Of a stretch of DNA of 64,000 nucleotides, positions 11,101 to 26,100 are shown one piece after another. This DNA comes from Thysanoteuthis rhombus (Eukaryota > Mollusca > Cephalopoda > Oegopsida > Thysanoteuthidae), in assembly GCA_963457665.1 (NCBI GenBank), contig OY735206.1, positions 20,972,008-21,036,007 of the forward strand, in the 5' to 3' direction. A program made the translations under genes and the position numbers. Under the pieces are notes generated by a model. That model had not been told where the DNA came from. It was given only the letters and a program-made list of their open reading frames with translations, and made no database searches. How positions within the stretch are numbered: the stretch's first letter is position 1; every line of letters starts with the position of its first letter.

Positions 11101-14100
11101 TTCATAGGGCTCCATGTCTTAGAAAAACCCAAAACTATGTTGATTCATTTGAGGCCACTTCAAAAATGAGTTTTTTGCTACCTGGGCCAATTGGTTTTTG
11201 GAATCCTCAGGTACTGCCCGATTGCCCAGTCTGCTTTGAGATGCCACTAAAAAACTAATGTCAAGAATCTTTTCCCACTGATACACTGCCACGGACATGT
11301 CCTGGTTAGTGTTCTTTTTTTCTGTCTTTCAACAATAACAGCATCATCCATAGCCCTCACTGGAATAGGATATCTTTTTCTTAAATCTTACAATGATGTG
11401 TTTGTTACCAGTAATTATTTAGACAGAGGGAGAAAGAGTAGGGACAAAAACATATCTATATTTCATGAATCATCTTAAAATTCACAACTGATTATTTCTT
11501 TTTCAATGTTATTGCCTGTGTTTTTATTAGGATATTCAAATTGGAGGGAAAAAGCTTATAATGTTAATTTTTCTTCAGAATGAAGTGGTACCTCTCTTGA
11601 CAAGGACAATCCATTCTACAAAACATGTCGCTAGATGAAAAATTCTTGAAGGAAATAAATAAATCTATGGGAAACCCAGTAATTAATTCCAAATAAAAGA
11701 TATCAAACTTCCAGATTCTTAATAACAATTTATTTAAGAATAATTTCTAAAAATACTAACACCAAGAAACATATAGATGATGTAATTTATGGATAGATAA
11801 TCTTATTATAATTCAAGCCTATCTAAAAATAATAGATACTAGACATAAATTTAGTTAATCATGAATTAAATCTACATGATCTTGGATAATTTCATTGAAT
11901 TTGATCGTTCTTTATTCTTTTTGTCTCACACACTGAAGATATTCCAAGAGATTTTGGTGGGGCAGCTGGACCTCCTCCACTATGAGAGGTACCACTTTAC
12001 TAAGAAATCAAATTGAGTGATAGAAAGTTCTGCTATAACAGAAGGAAGAAATTAATCAAAACTTTTGATACTGAGAATTTCCAGAAACTAAATGGTATAG
12101 CAAAGAAAGATCATTTGGAATGTTTGTATAAACCAGTGGTTCTCAAACTATGCACGGCATGAATTTTTCTGAAGCAAGCATGTATTTTGAGACATGTCGA
12201 GTCCGTGTATAATGCCCATCCTGCTTTCACAACAGAGATGTCAACCCAATAATGATGAATGAGTATACCTATATGCAGTTGTTATAAAGGTTCAATTCAT
12301 AGACTATTGAAATGTTTTTGCTTAATTCATTTTCACAGTTGGTGTGCCATCAAGTCAAATTTATCCCTTAGTTTGCCTTCACACAAGAAAGTTTGAGAAC
12401 CACTGCTAGAAACATGGGAGAAATTAACATCATTTTTCAAACTGATTTGTTTGTAAAGAGGTAGAACTGAGAAAAAATGATGAAAAACAAAGACAGCATA
12501 TTTTTGCTTGTCAAGATATGTTTTTTTCATCAGCACCCAAAATTGCAAGCCAAGCTGTAAGGAGAAATATTGGAAACGGTGCAGGAGTGAGAGGAGAATT
12601 CGCAGTGAGAAGAAGTTAGTTTGATTAACACAAAAGCAAACCACATATGAAATCGATACACACACAAAGCACATACCAATATCACATTATGGTAACATTG
12701 CAGTAAGGTAAAAATGCATCTTCTTTCAAGCTAGAATGCAAATAACTCTTAAATATTTAGCTGTAATATATCTTACATACGTTGTAGAATACTAACCAAA
12801 TTCACAGCTTGATATTATTCTATTCTAAGATCTGGATTAGATGTAAAAACTTTCCATATATTTTATCCAGGATTATGAATATTTCAAAAAAAACCTTACA
12901 AATATTGTAAATTTTTAGAAATATAAAAAGATTTTTTTATCAATATATGCTGATATTAGTAAATCTTTAAACATTTATTGCATATGTTAAATCATAATGA
13001 GTGAATATCAACTGTGGATAATACAGCAAGACATTGGTCAGAAATGAGATGTGTCATCAACTCAATAGTTACTGCAGGAGACATTGAAATAGAGATGAAA
13101 AAGGAAGAGCCTGTCTCTTGAGAGACAACTCCCAACGGAGTATGGAGGCCTGCGATGAAGACCCAATTTCTGTCCTTGCATCAGTCTCAAGTCAGGTCGA
13201 GACCAGGACTTTATACCAAGAAGTTTTTTATGACCAATTCCCTTTGGGGTATCCGAAGAGATACTTCCACCCTCATCACACAGCTCAAAGAGTACTCAAT
13301 TAGCAGTCAAATACACGGGGAGATTTGTCCAAATGGAGAGTTCTCCACACTCTTCGCTCATACCAAGAATCAAACCCAGAACTTTCTACAGATGTGGCAG
13401 ACATGCTAATCGTCAAACTATCCAAGCAGACCCATGGAAATGGAAACAGGTTCCCATTGGTTATGTCTAATCATCCTCGAATAGGAAAGTAAGCAGAGTT
13501 AGTCTCCTGTAAATCAGGGTATATTAATCGACATTTCCTTCGACAATTATTATGAATTGTTGAGCAAACAATAATATCCTTTTATTACTTTAAACAAATA
13601 TGCAGACTGGAGACAAAGATATGCTCAGGTTTGAAGAAGATTATGATCTAGCTTAAATGAGAACAAATAGCAGCAGGAGATCTTCAGGGAAAATTTTCAG
13701 TTATATTGATTGGGAAAAACTGCAATTACATTCATAGAAACATTATGAATAAATAATCTAAAATTTATGTTAGGCAATACAGCAAGCCAAGTATGAACGG
13801 CCAAATGGTTAATGACACAGAGAATGGGATAGCCAAGCAGAGTTCAAATTCCAGCTGAGATAGCTTTCGCTTCATGGTAAATATAATTAAAAAAAACAAA
13901 ACAAGAAAAAAACACCAATATCTTTTTTGGTGAATACTAAATCAGACATAATAGTAAACCCTGATGGCAACACCGTGGAGGAATTGAAAACATAAAGGGA
14001 ACCCTATGAGTAACACCACAGGCGATAAGCGTTTCTTCTGAAAAATTTTGAGAAGAACTTGGCAAATCAAAAATAAAAAGATATTGATGCACAAACTAAT

Positions 14101-17100
14101 CGAATTTTAATAAGATGTTTTTCTTGTAGAGTTTAGAGTAAAAAAAAAAAAGACATTTACAACAGGGTGAAAATCTTTTGCAACCTTACTGCAATGCATG
14201 GCCAATTGAACAACACATCTAGCAAGCTAATAGAGAGACATTTAGCATTGGCAACAAGAGAGGGAGGAAAGATTGTAGTGAGAAGCATACAAAGAGATGG
14301 CTGCATAAAGAATAAGGAAGCTCCAGTGGTGTAGTGCTGTAGGAACACATCGGAATAATGTTATTTAAGGGGGAGGGCGATGACGTTCTCTCAACATCAA
14401 TATACTACTAAAATTTTCTATATCATTTCTTCTTTCCGTGGGCAGATAGACTTGTGTTCCCTCACTTTGATTTTAAGCACTACACCACTGACGAGGAGAT
14501 GAGTAAAGAGGCAGAACATCCAGTTTTTCTATTCAACAAGCCATTTATAGTCAGTTCAATAGTAAGGATTAGATTTCACAATCTGATCTATAAGAATTCC
14601 ATCAAGCAATTAGAGACAATGCACTGCAGAATGAAATTGAAGATGAGATATATGAAGAGGAGTAAAAAAAAATAATGCACATATTTGTGCTCGTATCTTG
14701 ATTCTTCATTTTAATTTATAAAAATACGAATTTCAAACAAGACATTGCTTTAAGACTAAGCACCTATTCACCTGTGTTTCAGGTCAATTCTATATCATAA
14801 TGATTGGTAATAAAGTGAATAATAGGAAAAAAGTCAAAATCAAGTCCATTGGAATCTGGAACCCTCTGGAACCCTGTATATACGTTGGTAATGGAAAGAG
14901 GTGAACATTAATCTCATGTTCCAAAAGTTATTCCAGGATAGAAACTGCAAAAATTGTGCACATTTGATTCACGTTGAGCTTCCGTGACTATTTCAAAAGT
15001 AGGGCTGTAACTTTTTTTGCTTTTGGATTGGGAAGGGAGAGCAAAGAGATTTAAAAGTCTATGGATATATTTGATATGAATTTTTGAGATGAATAATAAT
15101 AATCATCATTTACTGATATATTCGGATTAGTGTCCTCATCTTGATTGTTAATCACAACGTTTCAGTTGATGTACCCTCCAGGATAATTGAACAATAAGAA
15201 ATTTCTCTCCCTCCATGGCTTGGACGATGGAATGAGAAAAATCTACCCCCAATGATTGAATAAGGGCTTGGTTCAAAATCACCGGAAGGTTACCAAGTAG
15301 GACAAACGCCTAAAAAAGTTTGAAGGGCATAGCAGCCAAAACGTTGTGGCAATCATGACAAAAAGAAAGACGCTAGCCTGAATATCCCAGTGAATGTTAA
15401 GGTCAATCGAGTTAACACTTTATTCCAAAACGCGTTGTGGCAATATTTACAATTTAAAAGGGTGGGAAGAAAAATAAAAAAAAAACCAACAAAAAGTTAT
15501 CAAGAAAGAAAAATTCCCAATAGTGAATATAAAATTAGAATTACAGATTGCACATTAAATATTATTCAATGCTTAAGCAAATATACACTACAATCTTTAT
15601 TGCTTAATTGCAAGGAATAAAATGGACTTGTATTAACAGAAATTTAATTATGCAGGTTAGGTAAACACTCTGCAGTGCTGTCGACATACAGCAATCACAA
15701 GGCATGAACAGGCAATGCCAAGACAAGGGAGGGGAGCAGGGTTGCCATTTGATATTTTTTGAAGACCAAAATTGAGTGAATTTGGGACTAAAAAGCTATT
15801 TGGTTCTAAAAATATAAATTTGGTACGGAAAGAAAATTTACAGAAGATATTCCCTTACATATGAATGTGACCAATATGATACAACAAAAATACATACTAT
15901 CAATGAAGAGAGAAAGAAATGTATATTAATTTAGTTCTTTTCCTTGTAAGCTTAGTTTCTTGATTAGTTCCAAGTTGTTTGATTACTTTTGGTACTAAGG
16001 CTAATTGATTTGGTCCCAAGACCAAACGAATTTGGTCTTGTGCAGCAAAAGACATCTGGCAACCCTGGAAGGGAGGGACGGACATAGGAAGCAAAGAAGA
16101 AAGGGAAGGGAGAGATTTAACGAGTGAGACAGAGAGAGGAAGCAAGCACAAGGCTATGGGGAGATAACCAAATAACAGGTGAAAAGAAAAAAAGCAGGTG
16201 GGAGGAGCGAGAGGAGGAGAAAAATGAAAGGGAGATGAAGATTTGACGGCCACGCCAAAGCCCCACATTAAACTACACGCAAACAGAGTCACACCTGGAA
16301 AAACTATAATAAAACATGAAACAAACCTTTACCTGGAGGGAGCAAACCTGACAAACCTGCATATTGCTGTATCCCCGAATATGCTTGGCTAAGGGCATCA
16401 ATACCTGTCGGATTAGTATTGGTGCCGATGCCATTCATGTTGGTTGTTACACTTGAGGTCAAGCTAGAGAGGTTTGATAAGGAATTGTTCCCAAGAGCTT
16501 GCATTCCAGCGAGGCCACTTAGTGAGTTTGAGGAAGTTGTACCAGTCATAGTACCTGAAAAGCAAACAGACAAAAAAAAAAAAAGAAAACATATAGGTAG
16601 GGAGAAAAACTTATAAACAAACAAAACAAAAATTTTCTTCTATACAAATATCATAGCATAGCTTGGTTTCGCAAGATTTTCAAGGGCTTTCCACATCTTT
16701 CAGGTCCTCAGGTGCAAGCATGTCCTGTCTATGGATAGTCCTAAAGCTTGCTGAATGGAGCTTTACATGACTAAACCCATTTTTCAAATCTAGGTTTTCC
16801 ATGCCACGGCTCCCCAGAGTGGTACAATGGGAACAAGAAAAAGAACACACACACAGGAAGCTGCGAATTGTATTCACTTTTCAGACAGGGTCTCTTGGAT
16901 AACAATAATCGACTGATAACATTAGGCAAAGGATATAAAAATTGAAGCAATTTACATTCATTGTTATAAGATATATGGTATAAGTGAATATTTCAAGATA
17001 ACTTTCAGTTCAATTCAAATTAAGTGTTTTGGACAAACTGATTTGGATAATAACTGTTTAATAACATTATCTGTGATTATTAGAAACAGCACCACTTATA

Positions 17101-20100
17101 AAAGATGAATACACAGGTGTATACTGTTAGTAGATCTTTATTCAAAGAGGGCTCAATAAACAGAGACAATGTTGGAGATAAATCTCTCTCTCTCCAACTT
17201 ATCATAAATGCATCTTCAATTGTTCATCTTATTTACACTGACCACACCAAATGATACATTCACCGTGTAATAACAAGAGATCATTTCAAATGAAGTTTTC
17301 AAGTAGAGTAGTTTATAATTATTTCAGTCAGATTTTATATCCATTTCTCAATAATATAAATAAAATTGACTGAAATGGAAAAAAGTTTTTTTATGAATAT
17401 TCCTGAATCTAAGTCCTGTCTGAATGAGTTAGACATTCCCAAACAAAGCTGATATAAGATGGGCTACAGTGAATGTTTTGTTTCTCAGAGACTTTCAATT
17501 AGATTCAATATTTCAGATGTATGGTACTTGTAAAATCAGCAATTCATGCTGAGAGGAGCAGATATGTTGAGTGGAAATAAAATGGAGCTGAAAAAACAGG
17601 TAAATCCATGTTGGCAAATGGGTTTCTTCATGGAAGTGAAAGAGTGTGAATCGCGGAGACAGATATTGGCAACTGCTGTAGCAGTTATTGATTAGAATTT
17701 TTTAAATCAGGGTTGCCAGATTTGGTTAGAAAAGGGAATAATCTGACTTTATCTCAGAGATTTAGCCCAGACAGGTATTGGAATAATATTGAATGTGAAA
17801 ATAGAGTGAGCTTGGAGGCTGGGGTTCAATACCAGCCTCTCAAGACAGGCCCCCTTCGTGTGGCTGGCATTGAACCTCCATCTCCAGACTTGCTCGATTT
17901 CCAAATCGATGCTGTTCTCTTTGAGATAAAACTTAGATCATTTCCTCTTCTGGCTAAATTTGGTAACCCCATTTCAAATCATCTGCAATGAAACAACAAA
18001 AATTAATTATAACCACAACACAGTCAGCACGCACTCAGAGTGATAGGCGTGCAAAGGCAAGACAACAAAACAGAACCAACTCTAACAATTCTATCTGCAG
18101 GAAGCCACGATTGCTACCAATGAGCGGCTTAGGATGAAATGAAGTGAAAAACGATACAAATCATCACAGATAAGGTTCAAGTGAAAACTAAGAGGACATT
18201 AACTTTAAAATCATTTTCGGTAAAACCTTTGTCCAATAAGTGATAACAGGTAAGATGCAGTGGTGGGCACAGCTAACAAAAAATGTTGGAGTGATAAACC
18301 ACTAAAAATTTATCACAAGCATAGATAACCGATAAAAAGAACTTTCATAATATGAATTTAGCTTTGGTTCTTTTGGCTCTAAAACCCTTAAAACCAGACT
18401 TAGAGAGCTGAAATTTTAATATTTTGTAGCTTAGAGATTTCCAAAAGATACAATGATGTAGGTGAACATGAATAATCAAATGCACGAATCAAATTAAACA
18501 TTAATTTGCACTCAACATACAGTTTATTCAAAGCTCTATCTCTAAGCTACAACATATCGAAATATCAGTTCTTGAGGTCGGTTTCCAGAGTTTTTTAAGC
18601 ACAGAACAAATCAAAATCAAGCCAATCTCATAAGTAAAAGTTAATGGTTATCCTTGCTTCCACAAAATTTCAAGCCGTTTATCAGTTGTGCTTTTTCATT
18701 AGTTGTGCCCACCATTGATGATATATGAAAATAGGCAGCATTCCATGTGCTCTCATAATACTCACTCATTCGAGCTGAAAATGCAATTCACAGAAAATTC
18801 AACAATTAGAAACAATGATATTTTTGAAGTTTTTGTCAATAGGAGAGTTGGCTATAGCATTTTTGTTTCAGATAAAAAGAGCAGATAGCAATTATTATAT
18901 AAGTAAAGAGGGTATCAACCAGAAATTTTCGTTGTAATGTCACTTATTGCAATGGCACTATTTACAAGTTATCATTAGATCATCCTTCACGGAATACTCT
19001 CTCTATATATATATATCTATATATACACACACTAAAGATCTGGGAGAGAAATCATCCAACCTATCGTCAATAGTGGTGCATTTTTTCAGTTTTAATCCAA
19101 GTACTTAAAAAAGTTACAATTTGAAAATGACCAAAATAGATCTTATTACAGGGATTCCACTAATGAAAAGAACGGCGAAACAATATTGCCACGAGAATTA
19201 ATAACTCAACTAAAATTTTGCCAATGTTTTTAATTGAGTTTGAAATAGATTTATATATATATATATATATATGCATACACATATATACACACTGAACAGA
19301 AAATTTGAAAAGATTCTACCACCAACTCAAAACAGTGAGTCTACAAATTGTTTATTAAATTTGCTCAACTCTAAAATAATATCTTTAGATCATCAATATT
19401 ATTAGATGAAGTATTTTAATCAAAAAATATTGATTTATCCCAAATCATGTTGATTTTTTAATGAAATGACCAACTTAGCAAAAAGTTTTCTGCATTTCAG
19501 ATAACTTATGAATTGGGTGTTGGTTTCCAAGAAAGTCAACTGCGTTATAACCAAGCCATAATCAATTTGGCTGTTTGGGCTTTTATCTAGGTATTTTGTA
19601 GCTAGATTAATACTTACTGGTTCACCATTGACCCATGTTATAACGTTAACCAAGTCATAATGAAGGCATCTAATGCTTTTTATAGAAGATGAAACCGTAC
19701 ATAATTTCATTAAACAATCTATTTTCTTTGTTGCAAGAGGATGCTAAATAAATGATGTTGAAAAGATGATGTTTACAGCAACAATAACCACAACGAGAGC
19801 AAAACAAAATTTGCAAGGGGGATGGGGGACAGATAAACAAACCATTGACAACATTGAAAGATGAAAGTAAATTAACAATGAAAACACACAAAGGTTCCAA
19901 TAATCCTCCTCCCAAATTCACAACAATCACAAGACAAATACATTAGAAACATCCAGGAAAAACGATAGTGTATACAAAAGAAGCAATTTCTACTGAGTAT
20001 TTGAATGATGCACCAAAAAAAAAAGAAAAAAAAAAAAAAAGAATTTCTTACCCACTCCTTGAAAAGTTATGAGAACCAATAATATAACTCGCAAATCCAT

Positions 20101-23100
20101 AAGAAAATTTGAATGTTGAAATCGAGGGGGATAACCACTGATCAAAATTACCTTATGGTAATTTTTTGCTATTCACAGGAGAATTCCATTATTTCTTTTT
20201 TTATTCTAGTCACAGGAGAGTTCTACTATCGAATAGGAGTGGCATCGAGCAGTTCATGAAATTAAGAGTTAAAGTGTTTTACGTCCATTAGCGAAAATAT
20301 TCCCATGATGTTCCAAAATATCATTCAGATAAAAGTGGCAAGTTCAGATCAGACTACGTCATTTATTGAAGTGAACAATACCTTAAGTGATTAAGAACAC
20401 TGACAAGGATTAGAAATTCTCTGTGCACACAACTGAGTTCATAGTTGAAAATTAGAAAATCTCAAGTTTCATTTCTCAATTCTGTTTAATCGTGTGCCAA
20501 TGAAACTGGGAATAGCAAAGATATGTTACAGTTTGGAAAAAAAAAAAGCTAACCAAACAGCAAAATACATAAAACTACAACAATCTGTAAAAGTTTAATA
20601 AACTGTACTCACGACAAAAGTTGAAGACAGGCTCTGTGATAACAATGAAAAAAGCATATGCAATAATAATTATGATAGATGTCTTCACACAAGTCATACA
20701 TGGAAATGGATGCATGTTTATATATTTATATACACACACACGTACACACATACACACATATAGGTAATTATAACAGCCCTACTTAGGCACACGGGTCAGA
20801 TGAGTGGTTCTGAATGAAAAGTTATCAAAAAAAATTCTGAGACTACCAAAAAATTCACTGTATATGCTGAATTCTCAGCTACATGTTCACTTTATATGAT
20901 TATGAACAAAAAGGTAGATATTCAGTATAGCTAACATGACGAACACAAAGGTCAAGTTTAGCATGATACTTACATCGTAAATCAAACCTCTTGCCAAAAA
21001 CATAAGTTTTAGAATTTCAAATATGCTGAAAAATCTTCTAGGGTCTCTTTAGAAAACACAAAATTTGATGGCCATAGCTCTAGCTGCCCTTGAGTTATGC
21101 AATAACAGACAATAGGACAGACATAGCATATACCCATCAAAAATTAGTGTTACTCATGTATGGAATGGTACTCAGGTTGTTTCTTTTCATTAGATAACAT
21201 ATACCACTGAGATTTAACAGCTGAATATATAAGGTGTAGATAGAAAACTCAATAAGGGAATGATATAGCCACCTCTGTTTGAAAATGAATCATTGTAACC
21301 AAGTGGTTCCATTTTCCTCACTTCCCTCTTTGTAAGTTCTTATTTGTCATCCAAGACTTTACCAACACACATTCCCTTCTGCACAGTGAGTTAAGTTACA
21401 TAATGCAGTATATGATATGACAAATTAAGATGCCGACTGACCGGAGTTGTCAGTTTCAAGAGAACGGCTCTAACACAACCAGTAGGCCAAAAATAGATGC
21501 AATTTTCATTTTTTTTTTTTAAATTGAAATTCAACGATACTTTCTCTCTCATACTCTCTATTTATCAATCTATCCTTCCAACCCAGCTTTTCCAGTAACG
21601 GCCAAACATTACACTTTTATGAAATAACTGTCAATTTTACAATGGGTTGTTATTGAAAATCGAGTATTCCCCAAAAACGAGTGAGCGAAAAAAAAATACT
21701 TCAAGAGAAGAAAAAAAAAATATGAAAAACTGTTTTTCAGAGGGTGGCTAATGGACTACTCATAGAAATTTTTAAGGCTCCATGCCAAAATATGACACCA
21801 GGCACACTGAAGTAAACACAGACAAGTGAAAAGGGAAGAATACCATCAGCCTATGTTTTTTGTTCGGGTCTGTGATCGTGGCTACAGTGATTCAATATGA
21901 GAGATTCTCTGGGAACAAATATAATTTTCAATATACTTTGATCCGTTTACAGCAACAGGTGGCAAAGAGCAATAGTTATCCCTTGTTATTTATTCATTAT
22001 AAAATAAAAACACTGATATATGGTTTGAGTGAGCTATAGGACCGAAATGACGGGATTCCAATCATTCGCAGTTAATGGGTAAATATAATGGAGAATATAT
22101 AGAATATATAAATATAAGCATTCTTGCTATGCATTAAGTTTGCACCCAGTTTTTTTTTTTATCCTCTGAATTAGACATACACAGACACACACGCACTGAT
22201 AATATTTGAAGCTTGGGGAAGAAAGAGAGAGAGAATGGTGTTGATCTGACCAGAACAAGGGGATAATATAAGAGCCAAACTCGACTAACAAGCAGATAGT
22301 GGTAACAAGTATTAACTACATTGATTCATTATTTCTACCAAGTCCATAGTTTTCAACTGAAAATAAAATCCTAATCTTAGTTCAGACGGCCAAAAATATT
22401 ACCATGTTACCAAGAAGAAAAATGACTATCGACCAAATTTTTTCTAGAAACTATTTTGATAACTATACAGTTACGCACAAGACATGATCAGACTTATGCT
22501 AAGTGTAAACAGGCATTTATGATACAACAGACAAGGAAAACAAACAAATGAATGGATGAATGAGTGAGTGAAGTAGCATCAAAAGTCCGGCTTAGCTGAG
22601 CCATGCCTAGCCTAAAAGCAAATTGACAATATTAAAAGCTAAGCAAAAATTCATATCTTGTAGAAAAATCGACATGCATTCTTTTTCTCTCTGTCTTTGT
22701 CCCTGAAATTCATGGCTAACAACCAACCTCAATTACACAGACCCATCCAAAGATGTTTACCATCAGATTATACAGTAGGACCTCGTCATCCACGGTAGAT
22801 AGGTTCCAAAACTCCCCAAGGATGGTGATATCCCTGGATAATAGCAAACCATATATCCTAGCAGTGTTGCAAAATTTATTCTTGAGGTTAGATCCAAAAT
22901 TATATTTCTTTATAAAAACATCTAGAAAAATCTAAATTCCCTAGATATATATCTTAAATCTGATATATATCACACATTGATAAACTAGATCTGACTTCAA
23001 ATCAACAATATTCACTTTATCAAAAATATTACTCATTTAATTGAATTGAAATTATTTTTTGAAAAATCATCTAAACAGCAATTTTTGACAAATAGATCAA

Positions 23101-26100
23101 TCAAAAAGATCTATAGATGGGCTAGTCATGGATGAGTGAAAGCGTGGTTGATGAGGCTCTACTGTATACTTCAATATTCCTTTAACAAAATCTTCAGCCA
23201 ATATTCAATCCTTGGAAGTGAAAACTTACCTGATGCATTGGAAGCATTGGTGTTTCCTGCAAGTTGGTTTAATGCTGCAAGGTTTTGCATTCCCAAAGCA
23301 TTCAAAGAACCTGAAAACAGAAAAGAAACAAGTTAGATGTCATAGTTAAGGACATTACACAAATGGAGACTGACTGCTATGTGTGAGGTTCATTTTTATG
23401 GCTTTGTCAGGGTTAAGAAAGTTTTGGCATCCTTTCGAATAATGACTATATGGGTGGGCAGTCACACCAAAAAAGTTGAGAATCCCTATTCCATGGTCAC
23501 AAGTAAACCTAACTAATTGGATATAAAGGTAAATGCTCCCAGTGTGCTCATTAACCTTTTTATATTATTCCTTACATCTGATTAACAATGTCTGCCCTAC
23601 TTGAGTTGTGAAAGAACAACTGAAAGAATTAAGATGATGAATAGTAGACAAAATCAATACAATGGTTCATAATACCTTATCTAAGAGAAAGAAAAAGAGG
23701 AAAATCGCTATCACAGTTAATAACTGAACAACCATAGCACCAAAATTTGAAGTCATGTAAAAACATTTCATCAAAGAATAAATATTGTCAGAATAAATTA
23801 TATTTATGACATCACTGGCATTTCCTACAGGAAAACATCTAAAATTGTGCAGAAAAAATCTAGATGTTATTTCCACTGGAAAATACATAAATTCTCCAAA
23901 ATTTTCACTCAAAATAGAGTAAAAATTCTGGAGAATCAACATACGTAAAAATGAAGCTCCCCCCCCCCCCAACATTTTTAGGAGGGGTCTAGTGGGGGTA
24001 CTGATGCCAATATTCAAGTCTGTAGACAAAACAGCATATTCAGGAGTGCTGGAACACACTAACACACGCTCATATAAAAAGAGATAAAACCTGTCACCAA
24101 CTTCAGTGGCAACAGTTGTTCAATAATTGTAAAATGGTCTTTCTCAAGTGGGAATAAAATTTTTGGCTTAAGTTGAAGTTAAAGCAATCAGTTCAGAGTG
24201 ATAAATTGCTAACAAACGGAATTACCACTGGTGATTTATCAGCAAACACTCACTCTAGGATGGCAAGCCTTTGGCAAAGCAAGCTCAACCTTCAAAAACA
24301 AGATGATCCCATGTGAAGAGTATGCAACCAATGCATCCTCCCAATAGTCACTTATAGAGCTGAAACATGGAACCTAACCAAAAAACAGACTTGCAAACTG
24401 AAAGGCATGCAACACGCGCATGAGAGAATCACGCTCAACCTCACATGGAGAGATCACGAGACAGCATAGTATATCAGGAAGGAAACAGCAATCTGAGACA
24501 TCAAAGAATCTATTAGAAAACTCAAATGGCAATGGGCAGGTCATGTTAAAAGTATGGCAGACAACATGGAACCCCAGAGATTACATGCAAAACCAAGGTT
24601 GACAGAATACAAGATGGAGAGATGAAGTAGACAAATTCAGAAAATACTAGCTCTGCAACGCCCATGATAGAGAATTGTGGCCAACCTTAGGGAAGGTCTA
24701 TGTTCAACAATGGACGATAAAAGACTGATGATGATGATTTCAGAGTTAACAAATTAATCATTTTTCAGCAAGATCTGGCTGATTTTTTTTCCAATTAAGC
24801 CAATAAATATCTCCAAAAGCCAATTAAATATGGTATGTTTAATAAAAGTAAACATTAAATATTTTTTGATAATTTGTTCAGGAGTATCAACAGAAATTGT
24901 ATCAAGTGGGAGTTTATGCATATATTATTTAAACATTTAAAATATACAAAATACATAGACAAAATTCAGCTGATTTCATTCATTTCTAGAAAAAGTTTCA
25001 GTTATAGATACCAAAGCCTCCTTGGCAACATTGAGTAATTGTTCTAGAGAGTGTTAGGGTTGATATTGTGAGTAACTTATCGGGAATTCGGCCAATAAGA
25101 GGTTAATCAGAGAATAAGAAAAGTTGGCAATGAATGTTATGTGGAAAAGAGGAAAATAGGGAGACTTCACTGACAATGAGAAAGAATAAAAAAGCATTAA
25201 CACCAAACATATTTTGGAAGGTTAAGTCTCGGCAAAGAGACGAAACTCTTTACATTTGATTCAAAGACATAATTTTGCAGACTGATGAATGTTTGCAGAG
25301 AAGAGAGAGAAGCAGTAGGAGCGAGAGACGGAGGAGAAAGAAGAGAAAGAGATAAAAATGAGAGCGAGAGAGAAAATTGTAGGGTTTACAAGGAAAACTT
25401 CAATATTAAAATCATTTTGGCAACATTCCCCAAACCCAAACATTAGCAATTTTGTTACGTGGGGGGAGGGGGGGGTGTCTGCATGAAAAAGAAAGAGAAG
25501 AAAAAATAAAAGAAAAATTCATGAAAGAGAATAATTTCTCACCTGGGTTGCCAGAAGCATTTGCCAATGCTGTCAAACTCTGAAGGTTCTGTAAATGTTG
25601 CAAATTATTGGTTTCCCCTGAAAGTACGGAAATTATTTACGTCATCAGAAAAATGAAAAATTTCGGAATGAATCCGAAGAAATTTATAAAAGAAAAGTTC
25701 AAAGGAAAACTGATATAATTTGATGATAATGCAAAATTGTTCATTGTGATTGGAGAAAAGGTATGTACAAAAGATGAAGAAAAAATACTTAGAAAACTGA
25801 GATATATCAATGAATCTTTTTGACTCTGAAAAAGGAAAAACTCTGCTTAGACAGGAGCAACATAGCATCGAGTCTCTTGTGTGTTGAATCAAAGAATTGA
25901 AAAATAAACTGAGCAGTCTAGTTGAATGCGTACAGGTGTATGCATTATCTATTTATATAATATGCTATGGAATGGGCTATTTTTTTTCTTTGTAACATTT
26001 GTGAAGGGAGATGGCTAAGTTATCTCCCTCAATTATTTTTTTACAAATGAGTAAAAAATCCGGGGTCCATTCTGGTTGAACACAAATAAGGAGAGGACAA

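Larger units (their letters stand above)
9318..16332 (-). other. Intron e9-e10
   Basis: A 7.0-kb intron. It holds two MITEs (11583-11997 and 12134-12405), a minus-strand SINE (13080-13436), a tRNA-like SINE head (13797-13880), a MITE (15738-16066) and a dispersed repeat (10649-10960). No extra exon was recognised. Confidence 0.88.
16555..23229 (-). other. Intron e8-e9
   Basis: A 6.7-kb intron. It holds a dispersed repeat (16908-17075), a MITE (17709-17970), short (TA)n tracts near 19005 and 19254, and a pogo-like MITE ending just before exon e8 (22773-23164). The rest is AT-rich sequence in which I see nothing recognisable. Confidence 0.88.

Noticed and set aside
16304-16624. Apparent signal peptide at the N-terminus of the e9 reading frame
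   Set aside because: The hydrophobic part is the polypyrimidine tract before the acceptor at 16555; the frame enters the exon through a splice site.
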